Part shown: positions 1 to 9,614 of the stretch, in pieces
How positions within the stretch are numbered: the stretch's first letter is position 1
Layout of the letters: the number at the start of each line of letters is the position of its first letter
NCBI RefSeq assembly: GCF_020381325.1
Contig: NZ_JAGSPI010000005.1
Span: 1-64,000 of the forward strand
Direction: 5' to 3'
Source of the DNA: Providencia vermicola
Lineage (GTDB): Bacteria > Pseudomonadota > Gammaproteobacteria > Enterobacterales > Enterobacteriaceae
Length of the DNA stretch: 64,000 bases
The notes under the pieces: model-generated
The model's input: the letters and a program-made list of their open reading frames with translations, nothing else
Databases searched by the model: none
Told to the model about the DNA's origin: nothing
Position numbers and translations under genes: made by a program

Positions 1-19
1 AGATGTGTATAAGAGACAG
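1..19 (+). other. Tn5/Nextera mosaic-end adapter remnant
   Basis: The first 19 bases, AGATGTGTATAAGAGACAG, are exactly the hyperactive Tn5 mosaic end used in Nextera library preparation. No transposase or other transposon sequence follows. I read this as untrimmed adapter at a contig end, so the biological sequence starts at about base 20. The remainder up to 202 is AT-rich and holds only the promoter region of the LysR gene. Confidence 0.93.
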
Positions 20-202
20 ATAAGAAATAATTGACCATTTAAAAACTAATGTTTTAAATTTTAAGAAAATCAACTTAAAAAAAGCTAAACAAATGTTTGT
101 TAATTAACCTGTATGTATAAGTACTTATTAACGCATTTAAAATATGTTGCTATATTTTAATGGAATTATAAAAATAACTTCAGGCTAATACTTGGAGAGA
201 TT

Positions 203-1060
203 ATGGAAAAAACCCGAACGACATTAGATCAATGGATTACTTTACAAGCTGTCGTTGATTATGGTGGCTTTGCTCAAGCAGCTGAAATTTTGCATAGAAC
301 ACAATCATCAATTAGTTATACGATTAGCAAATTAGAGCAAACATTGGAACTTGAGATATTTTCTTTAGAGAGACGCCGTGCAGTACTCACTAAACAGGGC
401 GAACAACTTTTAGCATTATCTAGGGAGGTTACAAATAAAGCAATTTCATTAGAGGAGTTGGCTAAGTCATTGAATTATGATGGTAATGGGAAAATTAACA
501 TTGTAATGGACTCTTTATATCAAAGTGATGAAATACTTGAAAAAATAGGACAATTCACACGTCTAAGAAAGGATTATGACATTGATTTTAAAAGAGTTTC
601 ATTAAATAGGGCTGATGTGCTATCACTGAAAAATTATGATTTGCTCATTACTCATCATAAAATTGAGTCTTTAAACCCAATTTATTTAGAGCAAGTTGAT
701 GCTATTTTAGTGACAAGCCCAGACCATAAATTACAATCATGTAATGAATCTAATGTACTGAATTTATTAGAAAAAACAACACATATTGTTCTGCTTCCTG
801 CTTTTGGTGAAGTTGAGAAAAGCATTCAGACAATTAATGTAGCTAACGTTGAGATAGCGGTAAAATTAACTGAAAATTCAGTTGGATACTCATGGTTGCC
901 TAAAAATCTAATACAGGATAAGCTGAATAATAATTCACTAAAAGAGCTGAGAATTGCAAATAAAAGCAATGAATATCGCTTTTATATGTATTTGAATAAA
1001 AATTCAATGGTGAGTGATATTTTAAAATATTACCTTATCGATAATGATAAAAATAAATAA
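203..1060 (+). CDS. LysR-family transcriptional regulator
   Basis: This 285-residue protein has an N-terminal winged helix-turn-helix at about residues 8-66 (WITLQAVVDYGGFAQAAEIL, then TQSSISYTISKLE). An effector-binding domain of the LysR type follows, and is poorly conserved to the eye. The ATG at 203 has a purine-rich GGAGAG ribosome site 4-9 bases upstream. The gene lies 188 bp upstream of a fimbrial operon on the same strand, so it probably regulates that operon, but no binding site could be assigned. The target is inferred from position only. The protein is not recognisable as a named E. coli regulator. Confidence 0.85.
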   Translation: MEKTRTTLDQWITLQAVVDYGGFAQAAEILHRTQSSISYTISKLEQTLELEIFSLERRRAVLTKQGEQLLALSREVTNKAISLEELAKSLNYDGNGKINIVMDSLYQSDEILEKIGQFTRLRKDYDIDFKRVSLNRADVLSLKNYDLLITHHKIESLNPIYLEQVDAILVTSPDHKLQSCNESNVLNLLEKTTHIVLLPAFGEVEKSIQTINVANVEIAVKLTENSVGYSWLPKNLIQDKLNNNSLKELRIANKSNEYRFYMYLNKNSMVSDILKYYLIDNDKNK

Positions 1061-1248
1061 ATACATCTTTTTTTGAATGATAAAAATAAACATAAAAATT
1101 TTAGATGTAATTTAAAAAAATTCAATGTATCAATTTGTTAACTTAACTAAAGGTAAATGGTATATTCCGTCCGCACTCCCAATATGAGTAATGTAATTAT
1201 TCATTAAGTAATAATTAATAATTAAAGATCTATATTATAGGAACTATT

Positions 1249-1770
1249 ATGAGTATTCTAAAAAAATCCCTAACAGTAATAGGGGTGGCTTTAGCTGTAA
1301 CATCTGCGTCAACCGTTTTAGCTTCAGGTACAATTAATTTTACTGGAGAAATAACAGATATCGCTTGTACAGTAGATAGCAACTCTAAAAATTTAAATGT
1401 TGACCTTGGGAAAGTTTCATCAAAAAGCTTAGCTGCACAAGGTGAAGTTGCTGGACTAAAGGATTTTACAATTAAGCTTGTTGATTGCCCAGCTAACTCT
1501 AAAGTGACAGTACGTTTTGGCGGCACACGTGATACGGCTGACCGTGACATTCTAGCGATCAACCAAGCTGCGGGCGTTGCTAAAAATGTGGGTATTGCCT
1601 TATTTGAAAAAGATGCAACTACACAAATTAAACTGTTTGAAGATTCAAAAGAAGTTGAATTTGATGGTGCAACAGTTGATTTAGACTATGTTGCTCGTTA
1701 TAAAGCAACAGGCGCTGCAACCGCAGGTCCTGCAAACAGCAGTGCAGTTTATAGTATTCAATACCATTAA
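1249..1770 (+). CDS. Fimbrial major subunit (type 1-like pilin)
   Basis: A 173-residue pilin of the chaperone/usher class. A Sec signal peptide ends near residue 25 (VLA, then SGTINFTG). The mature part has the usual pilin start, with C40 and C80 placed for the conserved disulfide, and ends in an aromatic beta-zipper (VYSIQYH). It should be the shaft subunit, secreted through the usher at 2497 with the chaperone at 1829. The ATG follows a TAGGAAC ribosome site. A hairpin directly downstream probably lowers expression of the later genes relative to this one. It is the first gene of a four-gene operon. Confidence 0.92.
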   Translation: MSILKKSLTVIGVALAVTSASTVLASGTINFTGEITDIACTVDSNSKNLNVDLGKVSSKSLAAQGEVAGLKDFTIKLVDCPANSKVTVRFGGTRDTADRDILAINQAAGVAKNVGIALFEKDATTQIKLFEDSKEVEFDGATVDLDYVARYKATGAATAGPANSSAVYSIQYH

Positions 1771-1777
1771 TACTATT

Positions 1778-1810
1778 AGAGGGTGGTATTCGCCACTCTC
1801 TATCTCTTTT
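1778..1810 (+). terminator. Hairpin between pilin and chaperone genes (partial terminator)
   Basis: Arms 1778-1786 and 1793-1801 pair over 9 bp with one G-T wobble and a 6-base loop, followed by a T-rich run to 1810. The position between major pilin and chaperone is typical of an attenuating terminator or 3' mRNA stabiliser in fimbrial operons. Confidence 0.6.
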
Positions 1811-1828
1811 TAAATCCAGGCTGTGTTT

Positions 1829-2500
1829 ATGAAAAGAATATTACTTTCAGTATTTTTATTTGCGTTCACTATGTCCAATTTTTCTTACGCAGCAGGTATT
1901 AGCGTTGGGGGAACACGATTTGTTTATGAAGAGAATAAACGTGAAATTGATATTCCAATTTATAATAGTGATAAAGAAAAACCATTTTTAATACAAAGTT
2001 GGGTATCACCCTATGAAGGTGAAGGAAAAACGCCATTTATAGCGACGCCACCTTTATTTAGGATTGAACCTGACACAAATGGTTCTGCACGTATTTCATA
2101 TATAGGTGAGCCAATAGGGGCTAATCAGGAAAAACTGTATTTATTGAATATCAAATCTATACCGCCAAAGGATAGTGGAATAGAAAACGAATTACAGATA
2201 ATTATCAACTCACAGTTTAAATTATTTTTGCGTTCAAAAGATATTGAGCCATTTGACTTCGAAAAGGTTTTTTTAGTAAAAAAAACAGATGGAATTATGA
2301 TTGATAATCAAACACCTTACCATTTGTCGATAAAAAATATATTAGTGAATGGCAATGTGGTGGCTGGCAAAAACCTAATTTACCCGTTTAAAAACGATTA
2401 TATTCTTAAGAAAAATACGAACAATGATAATTCTATAGTGGTGCAATTTATTAATGATTATGGCGCCATTATTGAGAAAAAAACAAGTAAGAGTATATGA
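1829..2500 (+). CDS. Periplasmic fimbrial chaperone (PapD/FimC family)
   Basis: An immunoglobulin-fold pilus chaperone of 223 residues. The signal peptide ends about residue 21 (NFSYA, then AGISVGGTRFVY). The G1-strand and domain-linking motifs of the family are visible (TRFVYEENKREIDIPIYN; LYLLNIKSIPPK). It caps pilins in the periplasm by donor-strand complementation and delivers them to the usher. A GTG lies in frame at 1823, but the ATG at 1829 is 8 bases after the CCAGG ribosome site and starts directly at the basic signal-peptide n-region, so I chose it. The stop overlaps the usher start by four bases, indicating translational coupling. Confidence 0.92.
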   Translation: MKRILLSVFLFAFTMSNFSYAAGISVGGTRFVYEENKREIDIPIYNSDKEKPFLIQSWVSPYEGEGKTPFIATPPLFRIEPDTNGSARISYIGEPIGANQEKLYLLNIKSIPPKDSGIENELQIIINSQFKLFLRSKDIEPFDFEKVFLVKKTDGIMIDNQTPYHLSIKNILVNGNVVAGKNLIYPFKNDYILKKNTNNDNSIVVQFINDYGAIIEKKTSKSI

Positions 2501-4989
2501 AAATGTCAGTTGTATGCGCGAAAAATAAGCTAGCCTATTCTAAAATATTTATACCTATCAGCATGGTGATTTATACAAATAGTGCTATTTCTGAAGATAT
2601 ATTTGATATTAATGCAATTAACACAGGCATTGAAAGCCAAGTGGCGGACGTTAATAGTTTAGGCTACCTTTCGCAAGTCGGTGGACAATTGCCAGGTACT
2701 TACTATGTCGATATTTATATAAACAATAATTTAGTTGTGAACAAGAGTATAACCTTTGTTTATGATGATAAAATAAAAAAACTGATCCCTGAAGTGACAA
2801 AAAAAATGTTATTAGAATGGGGGGTGAAAAATTCAGTAAGCCAAGAATTTTCAGATATGAGTGAAAACGAATATGTGAAAAATATTGAGACACTTATTCC
2901 GAGTGCGAAGCTGGGCTATCATTTTGAAGTTAATCAATTGCAATTAAGTATTCCTCAAATTGGGTTAGAGAATACGAGCCGCGGTTACGTTGAACCAAGC
3001 GAATGGGACGACGGAATTAATGCCGCGTTTGTTAATTATACAGCAAGATATAACAAGTATTGGTATAAAGACAGAGATAACAATAATAACTCATTTCTAG
3101 GTTTGAGAAGTGGCATTAATTTAAATGCATGGCGGCTAAGAAATCATAGTACATACAGTAAAACTATGGATGAAAGCCATTGGAATAACCTACAAACTTA
3201 TTTAGAACGGGATATTCGGACATTAAAAAGCCGTTTAACGATTGGCGAAACATCTTCTGATAATGGTGTAATGGAAAGCAACCCGTTTCGTGGGGTTAGG
3301 TTAGCGTCAGATGAGAGCATGTTACCACAAAGCCAGAGGGGCTTTGCGCCTGTTGTAACGGGAATTGCACAGACCAATGCCATTGTGACGGTAAGGCAAA
3401 ATGGTAATGTCATTTACCAGACGACGGTACCACCAGGTGAGTTTTCGATTAATGATCTTTACCCGACATCTTATAGTGGTGATTTAGACGTTACTATTGA
3501 AGAAACAAATGGTACGACACGTTCTTTTATTCAACCATTTTCAGCTGTACCAATGATGCAAAGGGCTGGAGCGCTTAAATACAGTCTCGATATCGGTAAA
3601 TATAATGTTGATAATGCGCGAAGAAAACCTAATTTTGCACAAGCTTCTGCAATTTATGGTTTACCTTATAACATGTCGATATATGGTGGTTTTTTAGTTT
3701 CCGCTGATTACCAAGCTTATACAATGGGAACTGGCGTCAATTTGGGGAATATTGGGGCGATATCAACGGATATTACGCAAGCCTCGACAACATTAATTGA
3801 TAAAACAAAAGCGGATGGGCAATCATATCGTGTTCAATATTCAAAATACCTGCCAGGTACAGGAACATCATTTTCGTTAGCTTCATATCGTTATTCAACC
3901 AAAAACTATTATGATTTTTCTTCATCAAATAATTATTTTTACGATATAGGCAGGAAAAAGCAACAATTCCAAGCGTCCATTTCACAGTCATTGGATGGGA
4001 TTGGCTATTTTTCCATTAATGGCTATCAACAGTATTACTGGGATAAGGGCGGTTCAGATAAAAATTTGACAATGAGTTTCAGCTCAAATTACAACGCGAT
4101 GAACTACAGTGTTGCTTATTCATATATGAAGCAAGACTACTCTAATACAAATGATCAAATGCTTTCGGTGAATTTGAGTATCCCATTTGATATTGGTCAG
4201 AAAAATAATTGGGTTAATTATAGTTATAATACTAGCCGCAAAGGGGATTCAACAAGTTCGCTTAGCTTTAATGGGACACGTTTAGAAGATAATAACCTTC
4301 AATACGACATTACTCAACGTTATAACCATAGCAGAAATGAATACAGTAATTCGGTCAGTGCTAACTATATTATTTCTGCAGGAGAATACAGTGCTGGATA
4401 TAACTATGATCCTAAATATAACTCTGTAGATTTAGGTGCAACGGGTGCGCTGTTACTGCATTCTGGCGGAATAACGGCATCCCGAACAATTTATGATTCA
4501 GCGGTATTAGTTAAAGCGGAAGATATCGATAATCTTAAAGTGAATAACGCCCAAGCTTTATATACGGATGCCTCGGGTTATGCGGTTATTCCAACCGTGA
4601 CACGCTATGAACGTAATAAGGTAAGTGTGGATACCGCCACATTGACAGGAAATAATGATGTTGCAATCAATACGACGACTGTTGTTCCGACACAAGGTGC
4701 AATTGTATTAGCGAATTTCCAAGCAAAGCGTGGGGCAAGAATTTTATTAAGGTTAATGAATAAAGGTAAGCCAATTGCTTTTGGTACTCAAGTATTTGTA
4801 TTTGAAAAAGATAACCAAGTGACTAGTGGTATTGTTGCCAATGATGGAGAAGTGTATTTAAGTGGTGTACCAGAGCAAAGTGTTATCAAAGTGAAGTGGG
4901 GTAATAACCAGACTCAGCAATGCACGGTGCCGCTTTTATTATCACTAGAGAGTGACAAAATTCAGTTTATAGAACGCGTGTGTGAATAG
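2497..4989 (+). CDS. Fimbrial outer-membrane usher (FimD/PapC family)
   Basis: An 830-residue usher, full length for the family. After the signal region (TNSAISEDIFDINAI) come the N-terminal chaperone-binding domain, the 24-strand barrel with the usher signature around residues 275-300 (RGFAPVVTGIAQTNAIVTVR), the plug domain and two C-terminal domains ending with a Cys pair. It forms the assembly pore in the outer membrane. The ATG at 2497 overlaps the chaperone stop (ATGA); a second ATG at 2503 is possible. The following adhesin gene starts 8 bases after its stop. Confidence 0.94.
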   Translation: MKMSVVCAKNKLAYSKIFIPISMVIYTNSAISEDIFDINAINTGIESQVADVNSLGYLSQVGGQLPGTYYVDIYINNNLVVNKSITFVYDDKIKKLIPEVTKKMLLEWGVKNSVSQEFSDMSENEYVKNIETLIPSAKLGYHFEVNQLQLSIPQIGLENTSRGYVEPSEWDDGINAAFVNYTARYNKYWYKDRDNNNNSFLGLRSGINLNAWRLRNHSTYSKTMDESHWNNLQTYLERDIRTLKSRLTIGETSSDNGVMESNPFRGVRLASDESMLPQSQRGFAPVVTGIAQTNAIVTVRQNGNVIYQTTVPPGEFSINDLYPTSYSGDLDVTIEETNGTTRSFIQPFSAVPMMQRAGALKYSLDIGKYNVDNARRKPNFAQASAIYGLPYNMSIYGGFLVSADYQAYTMGTGVNLGNIGAISTDITQASTTLIDKTKADGQSYRVQYSKYLPGTGTSFSLASYRYSTKNYYDFSSSNNYFYDIGRKKQQFQASISQSLDGIGYFSINGYQQYYWDKGGSDKNLTMSFSSNYNAMNYSVAYSYMKQDYSNTNDQMLSVNLSIPFDIGQKNNWVNYSYNTSRKGDSTSSLSFNGTRLEDNNLQYDITQRYNHSRNEYSNSVSANYIISAGEYSAGYNYDPKYNSVDLGATGALLLHSGGITASRTIYDSAVLVKAEDIDNLKVNNAQALYTDASGYAVIPTVTRYERNKVSVDTATLTGNNDVAINTTTVVPTQGAIVLANFQAKRGARILLRLMNKGKPIAFGTQVFVFEKDNQVTSGIVANDGEVYLSGVPEQSVIKVKWGNNQTQQCTVPLLLSLESDKIQFIERVCE

Positions 4990-4997
4990 GAGTTATC

Positions 4998-6017
4998 ATG
5001 AAAAAATTAGGTTTAATATTCTGTATTCCAACGCTTTTATATTCACAATTTGGTTTTGCAGAATATAGAGCTGAATTCACAACAAGAACAAAAGATGTTG
5101 CAAAAACACTTTATGTGCCTCGAACTTTACCTGTAGGCAGTTTTATTGATTCAGTTGATTTGGGCAGTTACACACCGTGGGTTTGGTGGAATGCAACAGG
5201 TCGAACAGAAGTGGGTATTTATCTCACAGGGCTTTCATCTCCATCAATGAAAATCCCTGGTGTTGGTTATGTAAGAGAAATCAACAGCTCAGGTGTAGGC
5301 TATGCGCTTCATGGCACGGTGACAAGCCCTTGTGCAGGAAATGCATATGTTGACGGCGTAAATACTAAAGATGGAAATATTAGCAATAGAATAATTTGTG
5401 GCGTTACTTCATCTTCAGCATCCTATTCCGTACAGTTAAGAGCCGATTTTTATAAAGTGGGGGAAAATGTTAAAACACAAACACTACCTAGCGTGACGGC
5501 TGCAATGCTTATTTTGTACAACAATGGTTTTATCACTTCTGATACATATGGGAAAACGGAACCTCGGGTCACAATGGGGCCTGTAAAAGTGGTTTCAAGC
5601 GGATGCGAAGTAAAAAATAAAAATATTGATGTTCCTTTTGGAAGTGTTAGCAAAGCAACTTTTTCAGGCGTGGGCTCAACGAGCCCAGAGAGTCAGAAAA
5701 ATCTTCAAATACAACTCGATTGTGACCCTGTTTCGGCAATTAGGGTAACGTTTATCGGAACACCAGATGCGAGCCAAACACCAGGGGCTATTGCATTGAA
5801 TGACTTAAGTGACATCAACACAGCGCAAGGTTACGCTATTCAAGTAAAATATAAAGGTGAGCCAATTAAGTTGAATCAGTTGATGACTTTAGTCGAAAAA
5901 AATAGCAGTGCAGGGTTATATAATATTCCTTTAGAAGCAGTCTATATACAAACACAATCTGCAACGAAAACGGGCAAAGCGAACGGCACATTACAGTTTA
6001 ATCTACAATATCACTAA
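4998..6017 (+). CDS. Two-domain fimbrial tip adhesin
   Basis: A 339-residue protein with a signal peptide (FGFA, then EYRAEFTT). An N-terminal receptor-binding domain of about 175 residues contains a Cys pair (near SPCAGNAY and RIICGV). A C-terminal pilin domain starts about residue 200 (SSGCEVKNKNIDVPFG) and ends LQFNLQYH, which fits donor-strand exchange at the tip. The size, two domains and last-gene position match tip adhesins such as F17G or FimH, but the lectin domain is not recognisable and the ligand is unknown. AGGAGT precedes the ATG. It ends the operon. Confidence 0.85.
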   Translation: MKKLGLIFCIPTLLYSQFGFAEYRAEFTTRTKDVAKTLYVPRTLPVGSFIDSVDLGSYTPWVWWNATGRTEVGIYLTGLSSPSMKIPGVGYVREINSSGVGYALHGTVTSPCAGNAYVDGVNTKDGNISNRIICGVTSSSASYSVQLRADFYKVGENVKTQTLPSVTAAMLILYNNGFITSDTYGKTEPRVTMGPVKVVSSGCEVKNKNIDVPFGSVSKATFSGVGSTSPESQKNLQIQLDCDPVSAIRVTFIGTPDASQTPGAIALNDLSDINTAQGYAIQVKYKGEPIKLNQLMTLVEKNSSAGLYNIPLEAVYIQTQSATKTGKANGTLQFNLQYH

Positions 6018-6153
6018 CGATGACGGTTTCTGTGTCTAGCAATGGCTAAATACAGAAACACGTTATTTTCCCTCCAAACTTCCTATCTATTAAATGAATT
6101 TAACCCTGTATAGTCATTATCGTTGATAAATAATAATGAAGGTGTGAAAGACA

Positions 6154-6582
6154 ATGGCAATTGATCGTATGGATTGGCACTATGGCGGTGATTACCCTGA
6201 AGGGCTTCCTACTGAAAATGGTGGAACACACATCGGTTTTTACCTGACGTGGATCATTCAACATGGTTTAGTGGGTGAGTTTCACCTTGAAGAATCGGAA
6301 GATGAAATTGCGTTAGTTAAAGCGCGAAAAATGGATGGCCGCGAATTCTTAATTTCTATGTGTGATGAAAAATTTATCAGTGAAGATTTAAACGATGAAG
6401 GTAATGCATTCACTGAGTTTTATTACGCAGCGGAAGAAGGTGGATACTTCGATGATTATGAACGTGTTTTACAAAGTGATTTACCGTCCACTTATCATGT
6501 TGAAAATAGTTGGGAAAATTACGATAAAATTGCCGCAATAATTAGCGATGCGTTTGCCAAATGGAAACAGGCAAAAGCTTGA
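6154..6582 (+). CDS. Conserved hypothetical protein, soluble and acidic
   Basis: A 142-residue protein with no signal peptide or membrane segment. It contains the pattern WHYGGDYPEGLP followed by GGTHIGFYLTW near the N-terminus. That pattern occurs in a family of uncharacterised bacterial proteins, which I recall as DUF7832 without being able to verify it. The composition is acidic, with many Glu and Asp residues and clustered aromatics. The gene stands alone between the fimbrial operon and the convergent pykA, with its own AAGGTG ribosome site. The role is unknown; no toxin or immunity function can be claimed from the sequence. Confidence 0.8.
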   Translation: MAIDRMDWHYGGDYPEGLPTENGGTHIGFYLTWIIQHGLVGEFHLEESEDEIALVKARKMDGREFLISMCDEKFISEDLNDEGNAFTEFYYAAEEGGYFDDYERVLQSDLPSTYHVENSWENYDKIAAIISDAFAKWKQAKA

Positions 6583-6597
6583 AGATACGGATATGAT

Positions 6598-6626
6598 AAA
6601 GGCAGCGAATAACTGCTGCCTTTTAT
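6598..6626. terminator. Bidirectional terminator between the 6154 gene and pykA
   Basis: Perfect 9-bp stem AAAGGCAGC / GCTGCCTTT (6598-6606 and 6614-6622) with an A run on the left and a T run on the right. It can end transcripts from both convergent genes. Confidence 0.8.
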
Positions 6627-6655
6627 TTGATAACCTAATTCCGTTCAGTTGAAGA

Positions 6656-8098
6656 TTATTCGACTTCTAAGATACGGCAAGTGTTAGTGCTTCCTACTGT
6701 ACCCATCAGGTCACCTTGAGTCACGAGGACGATATCCCCACTCATTAAGTAGCCGTTATCACGTAAGCGAGTGACAGCTTCAGCTGCAGCTTCAATACCA
6801 TCAGTGTGTGTGCTACAGAAAACAGGGGTAACGCCGCGATACAATGAACATTGGTTCAGTGTTTTTTCGTGACGTGACATAGCGAAAATAGGTAAGCCAG
6901 AACTGATGCGGGACATCATACGCGCGGTACGGCCTGATTCAGTCATCGCAATAATTGCTTTTACCCCTTTCAGATGGTTAGCTGCGTACATCGTTGACAT
7001 CGCGATGGCTTCTTCAGGGCTGCTAAATTCAGCATCTAGACGGTGTTTAGACACATTCAAACCAGGCATTTTTTCTGCGCCAAAACAAACTTGTGCCATG
7101 GCGGCAACGGTTTCTGCTGGGTACTGACCTGCGGCGGTTTCTGCGGATAACATCACCGCATCCGTGCCATCTAACACTGCATTCGCCACATCCATGACTT
7201 CTGCACGTGTTGGCATTGGGTTTGTTATCATTGACTCCATCATTTGGGTTGCAGTGATAACGACACGGTTTAATTGACGTGAACGGCGGATCAGCTTTTT
7301 CTGGACAGCAACGAGTTCAGGATCACCAATTTCCACGCCTAAGTCACCACGAGCGACCATAACAACGTCAGAGGCAAGGATAACTTCATCCATAACTTGG
7401 TCGTTTGCAACAGCTTCTGCACGCTCAACTTTTGCTACGATTTGGCATTCACAACCTGCATCACGCGCTAAACGACGCGCATAATCTAAATCTTCCCCTG
7501 AGCGCGGGAAAGAAACGGCTAAGTAGTCGACATCAATTTTAGCGGCAGTTTTGATGTCTTCTTTATCTTTGTCTGTTAACGCTTCAGCAGAAAGGCCACC
7601 ACCTAATTTATTGATACCTTTATTATTTGATAGTTGGCCGCCAACGGTTACTTCAGTAAAGACTTGCAAGCCTTGTACTTCACGGACTTTTAATTGAACT
7701 CGGCCATCATCAAGAAGCAGGATATCACCAGGAACGACATCAGCAGGTAACCCTTTATAGTCGATGCCAACTTTTTGCTGGTCACCTTCACCTTTGCCTA
7801 AGTTAGCATCAAGAATGAATTTATCACCGATATTTAAGAATACTTTACCGTCTTTAAACGTAGAAACACGAATTTTAGGACCTTGTAAATCGCCGAGGAT
7901 CGCAACATGGCGACCTAAACGAGCGGCAATTTCACGCACTTTGTTAGCACGTAGCTGATGGTCTTCTGGAGTTCCGTGGGAGAAGTTAAGGCGAACAACG
8001 TTGGCACCTGCATTGATAATTTTTTCGAGGTTATTATCACGATCGGTAGCTGGACCAAGGGTTGTAACAATTTTAGTTCTTCTAAGCCGTCTAGACAT
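6656..8098 (-). CDS. pykA: Pyruvate kinase II
   Basis: Converts phosphoenolpyruvate and ADP to pyruvate and ATP in glycolysis. The 480-residue protein matches E. coli PykA almost throughout: N-terminal [19 protein letters not shown], substrate-binding RLNFSHG, catalytic-region lysine in [25 protein letters not shown], and the C-terminal [13 protein letters not shown]. An upstream in-frame extension to 8146 is not homologous, so the ATG at 8098 is the start. It lies downstream of hexR on the same strand with a 199-bp gap. A partial HexR-like sequence is present in that gap (8239-8253) but is weak. Confidence 0.97.
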   Translation of the reverse strand: MSRRLRRTKIVTTLGPATDRDNNLEKIINAGANVVRLNFSHGTPEDHQLRANKVREIAARLGRHVAILGDLQGPKIRVSTFKDGKVFLNIGDKFILDANLGKGEGDQQKVGIDYKGLPADVVPGDILLLDDGRVQLKVREVQGLQVFTEVTVGGQLSNNKGINKLGGGLSAEALTDKDKEDIKTAAKIDVDYLAVSFPRSGEDLDYARRLARDAGCECQIVAKVERAEAVANDQVMDEVILASDVVMVARGDLGVEIGDPELVAVQKKLIRRSRQLNRVVITATQMMESMITNPMPTRAEVMDVANAVLDGTDAVMLSAETAAGQYPAETVAAMAQVCFGAEKMPGLNVSKHRLDAEFSSPEEAIAMSTMYAANHLKGVKAIIAMTESGRTARMMSRISSGLPIFAMSRHEKTLNQCSLYRGVTPVFCSTHTDGIEAAAEAVTRLRDNGYLMSGDIVLVTQGDLMGTVGSTNTCRILEVE

Positions 8099-8297
8099 GT
8101 ATGACTCCGTTGACCTGTAATGGCGTTGATAAAAGGGTGAAACCATTTCACCCCATTTCGAAACCTGTTTACTGCAAATAGGGATGCTGACACGAGCACA
8201 GCTATTATATACTGCGAATTTCTTAATGCTATCAGGTCTGTAAAACTATTAAAGTCCGATGAGCATAGAAAGACATTTTATCCTGTCAGTTTTAGCT

Positions 8298-9143
8298 TTA
8301 GACGTTATCAAACCGCGAATCGCGTAAGGCTTCTTTGACACGCTTCAAGTTATCTCTAAATTTTTCACCTCTTCTTAACGTAAACCCAGTTGTTAATACA
8401 TCAACAACAGCAAGTTGCGCCATTCGAGAAACCATCGGCATGTATATGTCAGTATCTTCAGGAACATCAATAATGATAGATAACGAAGCGGCTCGTGCTA
8501 GAGGGGCATTTTCTGAAGTGATAGCGATGACCGTTGCATCATTTTGTCGGGCCAATTGGGCCATCTCAACAAGGGCTTTGGTTCTTCCTGTGTGGGAAAT
8601 TAACACAATGACATCCCCTTCAGTACTATTCATACAGCTCATGCGTTGCATGACAATATCGTCAAAATACATGACAGGAATATTAAAGCGAAAAAACTTA
8701 TTCATTGCATCGTGAGCGACGGCAGCAGATGCACCGAAGCCAAAAAAACTAATTTTTCGTGCTTGGGTGAGTAAGTCAACAGCTCGATTAATTGCGCCGA
8801 TGTCAAGCGTATGTTTCACATGATCAAGACCCGCCATCGCGGATTCGAAAATTTTGTGGGTATAGGTGTTTACTGTATCCGTTTCTTCTACATGCCGATT
8901 AACGTAGGGGGTGCCATTAGCCAAGTTTTGGGCGAGGCGAAGCTTGAAATCGGGGAACCCTTTGGTATCCATCTTCCGGCAAAATCGGTTAACTGTAGGC
9001 TCACTGACATCAGCTAATTGAGCAAGGGCAGCGATACTCAGATGAATAGCGCGCTGTGGCATCCCTAAAATCACTTCAGCCACTTTTTTCTCCGATTTAC
9101 TTAAAAAATCGAGGCTGGTTTTCATTTGTTCTAAAATATTCAT
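8298..9143 (-). CDS. hexR: HexR, RpiR-family repressor of central carbon metabolism
   Basis: A 281-residue protein collinear with E. coli HexR (YebK). An N-terminal RpiR helix-turn-helix at about residues 1-77 includes VSEPTVNRFCRKMDTKGFPDFK. A SIS sugar-phosphate-binding domain follows, from about residue 120 to 255 (FFGFGASAAVAHDAM; VLISHTGRTK). In Enterobacteria and relatives HexR senses 2-keto-3-deoxy-6-phosphogluconate and represses zwf and other carbon genes. It is divergent from zwf and upstream of pykA, the conserved arrangement. The C-terminus is several residues shorter than in E. coli. The ATG at 9143 starts MNILEQMKTSLDFLSKSEKK. Confidence 0.95.
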   Translation of the reverse strand: MNILEQMKTSLDFLSKSEKKVAEVILGMPQRAIHLSIAALAQLADVSEPTVNRFCRKMDTKGFPDFKLRLAQNLANGTPYVNRHVEETDTVNTYTHKIFESAMAGLDHVKHTLDIGAINRAVDLLTQARKISFFGFGASAAVAHDAMNKFFRFNIPVMYFDDIVMQRMSCMNSTEGDVIVLISHTGRTKALVEMAQLARQNDATVIAITSENAPLARAASLSIIIDVPEDTDIYMPMVSRMAQLAVVDVLTTGFTLRRGEKFRDNLKRVKEALRDSRFDNV

Positions 9144-9543
9144 AATAGCAAAAGCGCCTATTTCATCAAAAGGAGAAATTTTTCTGCCATCACGCTATGT
9201 TATGTTTCATTATAAGCTGGCTGTCGTGAGGCAATCACTTAGAGTGAAAATATACTATGTGAGGTAAGTAGGCTATCTGAATGCAGGTGATAAATGGCAG
9301 CTTTTTTGTAAACTTTGAAGCGTATCTAATTTTCACCTCAGTAAGTTGACCACGTTTTTTGTCATTTTATTACGGAAGCTGGCTCCTTTCAGTTTTCGAG
9401 TTAGTTTTACGGGTAGGATGACATAAAGTGTATAATGACAGTCAAGAACAATGATATGCTGCTTTTTTCAGCATAAAAACTGTGATCAGTATCATGAAGA
9501 TTTACTGAACACTAGCAACAGGGTACATTAGCGGAATTAGGGC

Positions 9544-9560
9544 TAATTTTAACAAAATTA
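9544..9560. promoter_or_regulatory. 17-bp palindrome upstream of zwf, possible HexR operator
   Basis: TAATTTTAACAAAATTA is a perfect inverted repeat (7-bp arms, 3-base centre) 55-71 bp before the zwf start. Read on the minus strand from 9562, it begins TGTAATTTT, sharing 11 of 15 positions with the HexR consensus as I recall it. The role is inferred from hexR being adjacent. A TATAAT hexamer at 9431-9436 may be the zwf -10 element. Confidence 0.35.
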
Positions 9561-9563
9561 CAA

Positions 9564-9588
9564 TAAGGCCTATCCTAGTTAGGCCTTA
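9564..9588 (+). promoter_or_regulatory. Strong hairpin in the zwf leader
   Basis: TAAGGCCTA (9564-9572) and TAGGCCTTA (9580-9588) form a perfect 9-bp stem with a 7-base loop. The hairpin ends about 14 bases before the zwf ribosome site GAGGAG (9602-9607). There is no T run, so it is not a terminator; it could affect mRNA stability or ribosome loading. Confidence 0.5.
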
Positions 9589-9614
9589 GATTCCGCAAAT
9601 TGAGGAGAACCAAT

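Noticed and set aside
1-19. Real transposon end or insertion sequence
   Set aside because: It is identical to the engineered Nextera mosaic end, sits at base 1, and has no transposase or target duplication near it.
8239-8253. HexR operator upstream of pykA
   Set aside because: TGTAAAACTATTAAA matches only about 10 of 15 consensus positions and is not palindromic, so it is not listed as a feature.
8335-8715. 126-codon plus-strand ORF
   Set aside because: It lies wholly antisense to hexR, which is clearly real, and has no ribosome site or recognisable product.
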